Counted from the stretch's first letter, positions 1-5,104 are shown. The stretch: DNA of 6,885 nucleotides from an uncultured Anaerocolumna sp. (GCA_937901695.1 CALDJN010000004.1:1-6885); one strand, 5' to 3'. The notes: generated by a model from the letters alone, not told the origin. Translations and numbers: made by a program.

Positions 1-212
1 TTCATCAGCTTTTCTCCACCTTCATTAATCAGCTGCATATCCACTTCATCCAGATTTCTGAAATACTTAAAGTTCCATTCTCCATCTAATACAAAGTGTT
101 CTATTGAATTACCAGTACAGTCAATTAATTCATGATCCGAATGAGCTGCTATTACATTTTTCTCGAAAACCAAAGGTTGGTTTATCCAATCAAAGCTAAA
201 TTTTTCACTCAT
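1..212 (-). CDS. lacZ: Beta-galactosidase, GH2 family, N-terminal part (cut by window edge)
   Basis: Only the first 70 codons lie in the window; the gene continues past position 1. The family hydrolyses terminal beta-galactosides such as lactose in the cytoplasm. The visible residues match the N-terminal sugar-binding domain of LacZ-type GH2 enzymes: a short lead with NQPLVFEKNVIAAHSDHE (compare the family's NP-x-x-F-x-x-NR-x-x-AHSDH), then LDGEWNFKYFRNLDEVD, the conserved LNG-x-W-x-F strand that opens the jelly-roll domain. An in-frame TAA lies three codons upstream, so ATG at 210-212 is the only ordinary start. The nearest Shine-Dalgarno-like sequence (AGGA) is about 13 bases away, which is unusually far. 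The gene diverges from a LacI-family regulator, and its predicted -35 overlaps the operator array, so repression by that regulator is likely. The catalytic residues are outside the window, so close relatives (EbgA-like, beta-glucuronidase-like GH2) cannot be fully excluded. Confidence 0.85.
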   Translation of the reverse strand, partial: MSEKFSFDWINQPLVFEKNVIAAHSDHELIDCTGNSIEHFVLDGEWNFKYFRNLDEVDMQLINEGGEKLM

Positions 213-258
213 GATTTCTTAGGTATCCTTTTTTCATACTATTTTACTTGCTAGATTT

Positions 259-287
259 ATAATAACACATTTAATTAATTTAGTAAA
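259..287 (-). promoter_or_regulatory. Predicted promoter of the beta-galactosidase gene
   Basis: Read leftward, TTTACT (282-287) as -35 and TATTAT (259-264) as -10 are separated by exactly 17 bases. They match the sigma-A consensus at 4 of 6 and 5 of 6 positions. The -35 lies inside the palindrome at 278-288, so a repressor bound there would block polymerase. The start site would be near position 252, giving a leader of about 40 bases. Confidence 0.5.
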
Positions 288-311
288 TATTTATTTGAAA
301 ATTTACTAAAT
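278..311. promoter_or_regulatory. Operator pair 1 (two perfect odd-centred palindromes)
   Basis: ATTTAGTAAAT (278-288) and ATTTACTAAAT (301-311) are exact reverse complements. Each is itself a palindrome around a central G or C, and the centres (283 and 306) are 23 bases apart. Such sites suit a dimeric LacI/GalR repressor, although the central CG of many LacI-family operators is replaced by a single G/C. The left site covers the -35 of the lacZ promoter. Assignment to the adjacent repressor is inferred from position. Confidence 0.6.
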
Positions 312-336
312 ATTTATTTATTTTTGTTTCACTTTA

Positions 337-366
337 TTAGTAAATTATCTATAGACTTTTTACTAA
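337..366. promoter_or_regulatory. Operator pair 2 (over the regulator promoter)
   Basis: TTAGTAAA (337-344) and TTTACTAA (359-366) form an 8-bp inverted repeat with the same G-then-C arrangement and the same 23-base centre spacing (340 and 363) as pair 1, 57 bases away. It overlaps the -35 and spacer of the repressor's own promoter, which points to autoregulation. A weaker half-match, TTTACTTG, lies at 243-250. Confidence 0.5.
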
Positions 367-380
367 GGCTAAGCTATACT
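352..380 (+). promoter_or_regulatory. Predicted promoter of the LacI-family regulator gene
   Basis: TAGACT (352-357) as -35 and TATACT (375-380) as -10 are separated by 17 bases and match consensus at 4 of 6 and 5 of 6 positions. The right operator site of pair 2 falls in the spacer. The leader would be about 33 bases, ending in a GGTGGAG ribosome-binding site 8 bases before the ATG. Confidence 0.5.
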
Positions 381-419
381 AGATAAATAAAGAATATTAT
401 TGGTGGTGGAGAAGAAAAT

Positions 420-1463
420 ATGGCAACAATTAAAGATATAGCTTTAGCTGCTGGCGTTTCCCAAGCAACTGTTTCACGAGTATTAAATCATGATCCTAAC
501 ATAAGTGTAAGTGTGGAAACTAAAATTAAGATTTTTGATATAGCAGAAGAATTAGAATATGTAAAGAAAAAGACAAACGTACAATCAATTAGGCTTAATA
601 TTGGTTATGTAGATAATTTTTCGAAATTAGCTCTTTTAGATGATCCATATTATCTGCATCTGATTAATGCCTTAGAAAAATATTGTGCATTACAAAATAT
701 AAACCTTTTTAAATTAATAAATATTGATGGTACTTATTTTAGTTCTGTAGATATAAAGATTGATGGGATTATTGCTTTTGGAAAGTTTGCAAAGGAAGAT
801 ATTGAAAGACTGGATTCCATTACGGAAAATATCGTCTTTATTGATTCTAAACCAAATGAAGAGAAATATGACTGTGTTCTTACTAATACTTATCTTGGTG
901 CTATGCAGGCTATGAACTACCTTTATAATTTAGGTCATCGCAAAATTGCTTACATGGTTGATTGTTATAGCGCTGAAAACAGTATGTATCCAGACTTAGA
1001 CGAAAGACAGGAAGCATATCAGGTATTTATGAAAAAACATAATATATATAATCCGAATTATATATATTCCGGAGAGCATTTTTCCTATTCGGAAGGTTGC
1101 CGGGTAACTCAGGACATGCTAAAGAATACCAGCGATTTGCCTACGGCTATTTTTATTGCCAATGATTCCATGGCTATTGGAGTTTTAGCAACTCTTATGA
1201 ACGAAGGCTTTAAAGTGCCTAAAGATATAAGCATAATAGGCTTTAATGATTTAGCTTCTACAAGGCATATAAAACCTGCACTAACAACTATACATATTCC
1301 TATAGATAGTATGATTGAAAGTGCATTAGAGATTCTAGAAAAAAATACTACTAATAAATCGGAGTTTCCACAAAAGACGTATATATCAACTAAGTTAATA
1401 GAACGTCAAAGCTGTGGAAAGCCTGGCACAATAAAGAAAAAAGTCCCAATTCAGAAGAATTGA
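420..1463 (+). CDS. LacI/GalR-family transcriptional regulator, probable repressor of lacZ
   Basis: A 347-residue repressor of ordinary family length. Residues 3-25 form the helix-turn-helix (TIKDIALAAGVSQATVSRVLN), followed by SVSVETKIKIFDIAEELEYVKKK, which holds the third helix and hinge. The hinge lacks the usual GYRPN signature, as in the GalR-type group of Gram-positive bacteria. From about residue 60 it is a periplasmic-binding-protein-like effector domain, with typical strands GIIAFGKF, NIVFID, LGHRKIAYM, PTAIFIANDSMAIGV and ISIIGFNDLAS, then the PALTTIHIP motif near the end. The start is supported by a GGAG motif 8 bases upstream. It diverges from a beta-galactosidase and has its own promoter under operator-like palindromes, so I infer control of galactoside use and autoregulation. 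The effector is unknown; galactose, lactose or a galactose-containing oligosaccharide are all possible. The last eight codons lie inside a leftward terminator hairpin and give a basic tail (IKKKVPIQKN) that looks non-conserved. Confidence 0.93.
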   Translation: MATIKDIALAAGVSQATVSRVLNHDPNISVSVETKIKIFDIAEELEYVKKKTNVQSIRLNIGYVDNFSKLALLDDPYYLHLINALEKYCALQNINLFKLINIDGTYFSSVDIKIDGIIAFGKFAKEDIERLDSITENIVFIDSKPNEEKYDCVLTNTYLGAMQAMNYLYNLGHRKIAYMVDCYSAENSMYPDLDERQEAYQVFMKKHNIYNPNYIYSGEHFSYSEGCRVTQDMLKNTSDLPTAIFIANDSMAIGVLATLMNEGFKVPKDISIIGFNDLASTRHIKPALTTIHIPIDSMIESALEILEKNTTNKSEFPQKTYISTKLIERQSCGKPGTIKKKVPIQKN

Positions 1464-1467
1464 GACT
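1430..1467 (-). terminator. Leftward rho-independent terminator inside the end of the regulator gene
   Basis: Arms 1443-1452 and 1457-1466 pair around the loop AGAA. Read leftward the stem is GTCTCAATTC/GAATTGGGAC with only a G-U wobble, followed at once by a T-rich tract (CTTTTTTCTTTATT). Read rightward the same spot has a C-A mismatch and no T run. It would stop leftward transcripts from the gene at 1628-2362 that pass the terminator at 1558-1624. Confidence 0.65.
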
Positions 1468-1479
1468 AATGATGTTATT

Positions 1480-1499
1480 CTGTATTTTACTGTATTTTA
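1480..1499. repeat. Two tandem copies of a 10-base unit
   Basis: CTGTATTTTA occurs twice back to back in the space between the regulator stop and the bidirectional terminator. No function is evident; it is probably simple AT-rich slippage. Confidence 0.5.
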
Positions 1500-1557
1500 A
1501 TTACAATTAGCGTTTAATTAGTTCATTATCTGGGTAAGTTACGGTCTTTCACCGATT

Positions 1558-1624
1558 AGATTACGGTTGTTAAAAAAAAGAATTAAACTCGAAAATTTAA
1601 TTCTTTTTTTAACAGCTGTAATCT
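1558..1624. terminator. Bidirectional terminator with long imperfect inverted repeat
   Basis: Arms of about 30 bases (1558-1587 and 1596-1624) flank the loop CTCGAAAA. The core is A8-GAATTAAA-loop-TTTAATTC-T7, which gives a hairpin plus T-run on either strand. The outer arms (AGATTACGGTTGTT and AACAGCTGTAATCT) extend it with a few mismatches and a one-base bulge. It sits between the convergent regulator and membrane-protein genes, 3 bases after the stop of the latter, so it probably ends both transcripts. The stem is poor in G and C, so its strength is uncertain. Confidence 0.75.
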
Positions 1625-1627
1625 AAA

Positions 1628-2362
1628 CTACTCTACTACAAAACTTTTCCAACCATCCGCTGTCATTACCCGTACTTTTTCCAATGTTGTATCATAATAC
1701 ATAGTTCCCACTGGAACTTTTGCTGATGGTAATTGAGGATTTAAATCACTATCTGTCACTCTTTTAGGTGCTGCACTTCTCCTTTGTAATGTTAAAGGGG
1801 TGTAAAAATTAGTCCAGCCTTGAGAGAAATCTACCCCCTTTTTCTTCTCATCTGAACCCATTTTCACCCAGCCAAATCGACGTTCCTTCTCATATAATCC
1901 TGCTGGTGAATAAGTTTGAATACATGCAAATGTCTCATGAAATTTGCCCATCATTAATGTTAATCGACTCAGCTCATTCCCTGACCAGCCTTCAAATACA
2001 TGTCCGCCAGACACAAAGCGGTTGTTCCATCTTCCTTTTCCACCTCGTACAGATATCATGGTGTCTGATTCTAATACTCCATTCACTGTATTAAACACTG
2101 GTTGTTCATTTTTATCAAATCCATAATAATAACGTACATCCTTCCACTTTTCCCAGTCTGGGTCAACTTCTTTACTTACCTCTACATATTTATCTTTTAA
2201 ATATGCATCCAAATCTACAGAATCTACTTCTGTTTTTACCTTTACCCCAATATTATCTTCCAGTCGGATAACCTTAATCAATAATATAGTGGTTATTGTA
2301 GTTAACACGGCAAGTAAACCAATGGCTGTAGATAGTAGTACTTTTACGTTTTTGTTTTTCAT
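1628..2362 (-). CDS. Membrane-anchored hypothetical protein with a phage-structural-like C-terminal module
   Basis: I do not recognise this 244-residue protein as a named family. Residues 1-7 are basic and polar and residues 8-31 form one hydrophobic helix (VLLSTAIGLLAVLTTITTIL and on) without a clear signal-peptidase site, so an N-terminal anchor with the rest outside the cell is most likely. Residues 33-65 are charged and probably helical, and residues 75-195 are rich in Gly, Trp and aromatic residues, suggesting a beta-rich domain. The C-terminus (about 216-242) reads PVGTMYYDTTLEKVRVMTAD followed by GWKSF. This resembles a short module common in phage tail and other structural proteins (G-x-x-(Y/F)-YDTT-x-x-K ... 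GW). A strong GGGAGAGG site lies 5 bases before the ATG. It follows the DUF3795-like gene by 34 bases in the same direction, so the two are probably co-transcribed. Phage ancestry is only a suggestion. Confidence 0.75.
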   Translation of the reverse strand: MKNKNVKVLLSTAIGLLAVLTTITTILLIKVIRLEDNIGVKVKTEVDSVDLDAYLKDKYVEVSKEVDPDWEKWKDVRYYYGFDKNEQPVFNTVNGVLESDTMISVRGGKGRWNNRFVSGGHVFEGWSGNELSRLTLMMGKFHETFACIQTYSPAGLYEKERRFGWVKMGSDEKKKGVDFSQGWTNFYTPLTLQRRSAAPKRVTDSDLNPQLPSAKVPVGTMYYDTTLEKVRVMTADGWKSFVVE

Positions 2363-2396
2363 CTGTCCTCTCCCTTAACAATAAACTTGTATGTAT

Positions 2397-2654
2397 TTAG
2401 CGGTTAGTATCCGAAACTTTCTTCCACTTAAGCCAATCTTTATCTAAAACCGTTGTATGTGGCTGACTCATTATTACCTCACATGGGAAGTCTTCGCATT
2501 CCCCACAATAATGCAGTTTCTTTTTTATTACACAATCTCTTGTGTAACAATCTCCAGGATTATGTTCCAGTATACATCCTTTACAATTTCCTTTTATAAA
2601 TGTTACACAAGAGCCACAATAGAATCCGCATTTTCCAATTAGACTTTCATTCAT
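2397..2654 (-). CDS. DUF3795-like small cysteine-rich protein
   Basis: This 85-residue cytoplasmic protein has ten cysteines, at positions 9, 13, 16, 24, 27, 36, 41, 50, 53 and 58. The order KCGFYCGSC ... CKGC ... CYTRDC ... YCGECEDFPCE matches what I know of DUF3795: an opening CG-x-x-C-x-x-C, a middle CxxC, then C-x-x-C-x-x-(Y/F)-PC. The spacing suggests metal binding, zinc or an iron-sulfur cluster, but the biochemical role of the family is not known. At 85 residues it is near the short end of the family, with little after the last cysteine motif. A GAGG site 8 bases before the ATG supports the start. It is the upstream partner of the membrane protein at 1628-2362. Just upstream lies the decayed frame carrying copy 1 of the 65-bp repeat. 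Confidence 0.8.
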   Translation of the reverse strand: MNESLIGKCGFYCGSCVTFIKGNCKGCILEHNPGDCYTRDCVIKKKLHYCGECEDFPCEVIMSQPHTTVLDKDWLKWKKVSDTNR

Positions 2655-2680
2655 AGCATTACCTCATCAATTTTCTATGT

Positions 2681-2745
2681 ATCGTACTGTTAATTATTTT
2701 CTCAATCGCTCATTCTCAGATTTCAGTTCTTCATAATCTACCAAC
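2681..2745 (-). repeat. 65-bp coiled-coil-tail repeat, copy 1 (degraded)
   Basis: This segment matches 4545-4609 at 58 of 65 positions without gaps, and six of the seven differences are transitions. Read leftward it encodes LVDYEELKSENERLRK followed by a TAA where the other copy has CAA (Gln). It ends 27 bases before the DUF3795-like start codon, which is similar to the place of copy 2 before the methyltransferase gene. Confidence 0.8.
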
Positions 2746-2966
2746 TAAGCAATCAATTTCTTTTTATCCTGCTCCAGCTTTTGACTTGTTCCCTTAGAGT
2801 TACTATCTTTTCATCCTACAAAATTATTAGATATTTTTTCATTAATACTCCATACATTATCACCATAACTACTTATCAATGAGACGGTTTCAAAAATTTC
2901 AGCAAATTGGAATTTAGATTTCAAAATCTTCTAATTCAAAGCCCATAATTCCCCGTTAAAAGTTGT
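2694..2966 (-). pseudogene. Decayed leftward coding frame ending in a coiled coil
   Basis: One reading frame across this 273-base gap looks like former coding sequence interrupted by three stop codons and ended by a fourth. Its pieces read FNGELWALN, stop, then KILKSKFQFAEIFETVSL and SSYGDNVWSINEKISNNFVG, stop, then KDSNSKGTSQKLEQDKKKLI, TAG, and finally LVDYEELKSENERLRK, TAA. The last part has heptad-like Leu/Val spacing typical of a coiled coil and is shared with copy 2 of the repeat. No start codon with a ribosome-binding site is present, and an in-frame TAA precedes the first piece. I do not recognise the parent protein. The call rests on the coherent amino-acid composition and on the tail being duplicated elsewhere; chance cannot be excluded for the upstream half. 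Confidence 0.4.
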
Positions 2967-2981
2967 TTATACAAACATTCA

Positions 2982-3404
2982 TTATTTAATATTCTTATTG
3001 TTTGCACTATCTTTAATAAACTTAGTAATTTTCCCATTTGAATAAATTTCATCCAAAAAATCAATTGGAATTTTTTGCATTGAATCAAATAGTAACCATG
3101 ATACATTTTTATCATCTTTGTATTTATCTGGTGCATTATCCTTAAAATCTTTTTCATCGGGTAAAAAAAGCATATTTTTCCCCATATAATCATAATTTTC
3201 GACATGACATAAATAGCAAAGATTCTCAACATTGCCTAGTGTTAAAAGTACATAATCTGGTTTATTAGCAATAGGAACATCAGTTGAATATGTTACTTTT
3301 CCATTTATCAAAAAATATCCTAAATGCATAGATAAAATATCCATGCTACTTAATGAATCACTAGCTCCTTTTTCATTAGACAATTTCAATATACGAATAT
3401 CCAT
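2982..3404 (-). CDS. Hypothetical protein, 140 aa
   Basis: I do not recognise the family. The protein is soluble, acidic to neutral and has no signal peptide or membrane helix. Around residues 43-70 it reads VPIANKPDYVLLTLGNVENL followed by CYLCHVENYDYMG. A basic residue, a short gap, Asp, Tyr and a hydrophobic strand, then a further strand, recalls small PUA/EVE-like beta barrels, but this is a weak impression. Residues 95-125 (KNVSWLLFDSMQKIPIDFLD and following) look helical. The last residues are polar and Asn/Lys-rich. The start is well supported: an AGGGGGA site lies 7 bases before the ATG. An overlapping 98-codon frame at 2936-3232 is judged a shadow. It stands alone between degraded sequence on both sides, with a 13-base tandem repeat about 85 bases upstream. 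Confidence 0.7.
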   Translation of the reverse strand: MDIRILKLSNEKGASDSLSSMDILSMHLGYFLINGKVTYSTDVPIANKPDYVLLTLGNVENLCYLCHVENYDYMGKNMLFLPDEKDFKDNAPDKYKDDKNVSWLLFDSMQKIPIDFLDEIYSNGKITKFIKDSANNKNIK

Positions 3405-3487
3405 AATAAATCCCCCTGATACTTAATTTTTAGTTAGATAAATTCCTATTTTCCAACCCGATAAATCAGAATTCATTAACGTTTTCT

Positions 3488-3522
3488 AATATCAAGATAT
3501 AATATCAAGATATAATATCAAC
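3488..3522. repeat. 13-base tandem repeat, about 2.6 copies
   Basis: AATATCAAGATAT is repeated at 3488-3500 and 3501-3513 with a partial third copy (AATATCAAC) to 3522. The unit is nearly palindromic (ATATC-AAG-ATAT), and the inverted core CTTGATAT recurs at 3751-3758. It lies upstream of the 140-aa gene and just past the stop of the fragment at 3523-3678. It could be slippage or a multi-site regulator-binding region. Confidence 0.65.
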
Positions 3523-3678
3523 TTAGTATTCATTGATAATAGCATACTCACCCAATTTTTTTAATAACACCGCAAAATCAGCGTCGTTCATAGGCGCAGA
3601 TGGAATATGAAATCCTGTCCCATAATGTTCAGAAGAAAATCCATTTTCAAAATATAGAAAAGAAATGAGAACTCTGAC
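3523..3678 (-). pseudogene. Orphan C-terminal gene fragment (51 codons)
   Basis: Leftward, an open frame runs from just after a TAA (3679-3681) to the TAA at 3523-3525. It reads VRVLISFLYFENGFSSEHYG, then TGFHIPSAPMNDADFAVLLK, then KLGEYAIINEY. The mix of conserved-looking Gly, Pro, His and aromatic residues and a helical end is protein-like, but there is no credible start codon with a ribosome-binding site. I therefore read it as the tail of a gene whose front is lost. The parent family was not recognised. It lies in a stretch of 470 bases without an intact gene (3405-3874). Confidence 0.4.
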
Positions 3679-3706
3679 TTACAATATTCGTTCAGTAAAC
3701 AATATA

Positions 3707-3723
3707 TAAATTGAGTCAATTTA
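3707..3723. repeat. 17-base perfect odd-centred palindrome
   Basis: TAAATTGAGTCAATTTA is fully palindromic around G3715. No intact gene starts close to it, so a role as operator or hairpin cannot be assigned. It separates the two orphan C-terminal fragments at 3523-3678 and 3727-3858. Confidence 0.5.
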
Positions 3724-3726
3724 CAA

Positions 3727-3858
3727 TTACAATCCGTTTATATCAATGTCTTGATATGGAATACTGACGCTGAATAATCTATTCATTAGTTTCTGCGTGA
3801 TATTAAGGCTTGCTCTATTCTCAATTTCTGTTTCCATATGAGCCATCATCAACTCCAT
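3727..3858 (-). pseudogene. Short ORF or gene tail after the truncated methyltransferase
   Basis: An ATG at 3856-3858 opens 43 codons: MELMMAHMETEIENRASLNI, then TQKLMNRLFSVSIPYQDIDI, then NGL. The frame is open upstream to about 3882 (RHNEVSSS), abutting the methyltransferase stop in a different frame, and no Shine-Dalgarno sequence precedes the ATG. Its amphipathic N-terminal half and sensible composition suggest real coding ancestry. It does not resemble the missing C-terminus of the methyltransferase, so it is probably the tail of another gene joined there by a deletion. The family was not recognised, and a small expressed protein is possible but unlikely. Confidence 0.35.
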
Positions 3859-3874
3859 AGAGCTGCTTACTTCG

Positions 3875-4516
3875 TTATGTCTTTAACAATCCAATATATT
3901 CATCTGCTGTAAAATCTTTTGTCATATAATACAAGTTATATTTTGTATCGGCGAAGCCGTATCTTTCTGCAATCTGAGCTAGCTTTTTAGCTTCATCTTC
4001 ACCATATTCTTTTGGTTCATTTTTTAAGTTCATATATCTCTTATAAAGTTCCTGTATTTCTAAAGTAAGTGCTTTCCGCCTTTTGTCTTGTCCGGCATGG
4101 TAAGCAAATCTGGCAAATACGCCACCCCCTTTCAATAGTTCATAGACTCTTTTGTAACCATATTCTTCTGAAATCCAATGAAATGCTGTTGCTGAATATA
4201 TAAAATCAAAAGAATTAGCTGGGTATATAAAGTTTTGCAGTGTTTGATTATACATCAAAAAATTATCATATTTTTGAAATTTCTCGTTAGAAATTTTCTC
4301 CAGTTGTTCCCCTGGTTCAAGTGCAATGAGATTACATCTTTTCTCAAGTATTGGCAGAGTCGCTTTTCCTGTACCAATGCCGATTTCAAGTACATTACTG
4401 CTAGAATTGATTTGTTTGTAGTTAAATATAGCATCATACAATTCTTTCACATATATTGGACGACTTACCTCATAATTCGCAGCAGCGTTATTAAAAGTTC
4501 TTTCAAACTCAACCAT
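3875..4516 (-). CDS. Class I SAM-dependent methyltransferase, C-terminally truncated
   Basis: A 213-residue Rossmann-fold methyltransferase of the group that starts FERTFNNAAANYEVSRP-x-Y. Motif I is VLEIGIGTGKAT (residues 42-53), the acidic ribose-binding residue is E67 in LIALEPG, and FDFIYSATAFHWI (103-115) is the motif IV region. The fold would transfer a methyl group from SAM; the acceptor is unknown. I chose ATG 4514-4516 because GGAGG sits 9 bases upstream. The alternative TTG at 4532-4534 would place that ribosome-binding site inside the gene. As I know the family, members continue after the (T/S)-A-(D/E)-EY-x-x-LL-x-T-Y segment with YSDH and a roughly 40-residue end carrying GG and DLYLA-like motifs. 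Here the protein stops at LLKT. The break, followed by unrelated fragments, suggests a deletion. Activity may be reduced or lost. Confidence 0.85.
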   Translation of the reverse strand: MVEFERTFNNAAANYEVSRPIYVKELYDAIFNYKQINSSSNVLEIGIGTGKATLPILEKRCNLIALEPGEQLEKISNEKFQKYDNFLMYNQTLQNFIYPANSFDFIYSATAFHWISEEYGYKRVYELLKGGGVFARFAYHAGQDKRRKALTLEIQELYKRYMNLKNEPKEYGEDEAKKLAQIAERYGFADTKYNLYYMTKDFTADEYIGLLKT

Positions 4517-4542
4517 CTGTTTATTCCTCCACAAATCCCTAC

Positions 4543-4617
4543 TTATCGTTCTGTTAATTGTTTTCTCAACCGCTCATTCTCAGGTTCCAGTTCTTTATAA
4601 TCTACCAGCTTTTGCAT
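4543..4617 (-). CDS. 24-codon coiled-coil mini-ORF overlapping the membrane-protein gene end
   Basis: ATG 4615-4617 opens a frame that reads MQ, then KLVDYKELEPENERLRKQL, then TER before TAA. It overlaps the last eight codons of the gene at 4595-5104 in a +1-shifted frame, and its stop lies 26 bases before the methyltransferase ATG. Leu and Val spacing fits a short coiled coil. It may be a translationally coupled peptide, the true end of the membrane protein lost by a one-base frameshift, or the remnant of another gene. No Shine-Dalgarno sequence precedes the ATG, and independent expression is unproven. Confidence 0.3.
   Translation of the reverse strand: MQKLVDYKELEPENERLRKQLTER
4545..4609 (-). 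repeat. 65-bp coiled-coil-tail repeat, copy 2 (open frame)
   Basis: This is the less damaged partner of 2681-2745, with the coding frame LVDYKEL...ENERLRKQLTER intact. In copy 1, CAAAAGCTGG lies 36 bases further from the VDY codons, separated by a KLEQDKKKLIA segment. Copy 2 could therefore have arisen by an in-frame 36-base deletion between the short CTGG/TTGG repeats. Confidence 0.8.
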
Positions 4618-5104
4618 TTTGATATATCACATAAACATATCCAATTCCGAAAAATATAGCACTTATCACTAATAAATAATGTCTTAAGGTAATACCGCTT
4701 AATAAGAAGATTGCCGTTGGAATTATGGCAAGTGCGATACTTTTCCACAAACTCATCTTCTTAAAATACAGAATCCAAATAATCCAATATGCGATTAAAA
4801 GTATAATATTTCCAGCAAAATAGATTATAAATGCCTCTGGTGATGGGAATCCAAGCTTATCCAGACCAATATTGAAGATTATCAAAAATATAGATGTATA
4901 TCTACCAATTTGCTCTATGATATTCATTACTTTATTATTACATTTATTCTCCATACCGCGGAATTTTACAGCATATATAATGTTCGGCAACAACATCACT
5001 ATTACAATGAGTAAACCAAATATATTTATCCACCTTAATCCAGTTGTTCTTCTAAGTAGTATTGATGTTGGTCCATCCGCACCCCCAATCACACTAACAC
5101 TCAT
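4595..5104 (-). CDS. Five-helix membrane protein with N-terminal GADGPTS motif
   Basis: A 169-residue integral membrane protein of unknown function. It opens with SVSVIGGADGPTSILL, residues 2-17. GGADGPTS is the signature sodium-site motif of the beta subunit of oxaloacetate/methylmalonyl-CoA decarboxylase pumps, but the rest of that roughly 400-residue subunit is absent. Hydrophobic helices lie at about 26-46, 70-84, 91-113, 120-139 and 142-161, with short basic loops (KFRGMENKCNNK, KKMSLWK). Automatic pipelines may mislabel it as a decarboxylase subunit; I would not. A GGAGGAG site 8 bases before the ATG supports the start. It follows the 100-aa gene by 69 bases and overlaps the mini-ORF, so the three plus the methyltransferase probably form one transcript. 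The end at NAKAGRL may be a frameshifted end, since the +1 frame continues into a coherent coiled coil. Confidence 0.75.
   Translation of the reverse strand: MSVSVIGGADGPTSILLRRTTGLRWINIFGLLIVIVMLLPNIIYAVKFRGMENKCNNKVMNIIEQIGRYTSIFLIIFNIGLDKLGFPSPEAFIIYFAGNIILLIAYWIIWILYFKKMSLWKSIALAIIPTAIFLLSGITLRHYLLVISAIFFGIGYVYVIYQNAKAGRL

Noticed and set aside
205..237. Ten-codon upstream ORF (MKKGYLRNHE) overlapping the lacZ start codon
   Set aside because: It has no ribosome-binding site and such short frames are expected by chance; translational coupling to lacZ is possible but unsupported.
1906..2126. Plus-strand ORFs of about 60 codons opposite the 244-aa membrane-protein gene
   Set aside because: They lie fully inside a well-supported minus-strand gene, have no ribosome-binding sites and no recognisable content.
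2936..3232. 98-codon minus-strand ORF overlapping the 140-aa gene
   Set aside because: It is rich in Met, Ile and Lys as expected of an off-frame AT-rich shadow, and the 140-aa frame has the strong ribosome-binding site.
3488..3522. CRISPR-like array
   Set aside because: The 13-base units are directly adjacent without spacers, so this is a simple tandem repeat.
4532..4534. TTG start for the methyltransferase giving six more residues
   Set aside because: It would bury the GGAGG ribosome-binding site within the coding sequence; ATG at 4514-4516 has correct spacing and matches the usual family start.
4235..4600. 121-codon plus-strand ORF opposite the methyltransferase gene
   Set aside because: The opposite strand holds clear methyltransferase motifs; this frame is a shadow with biased composition.
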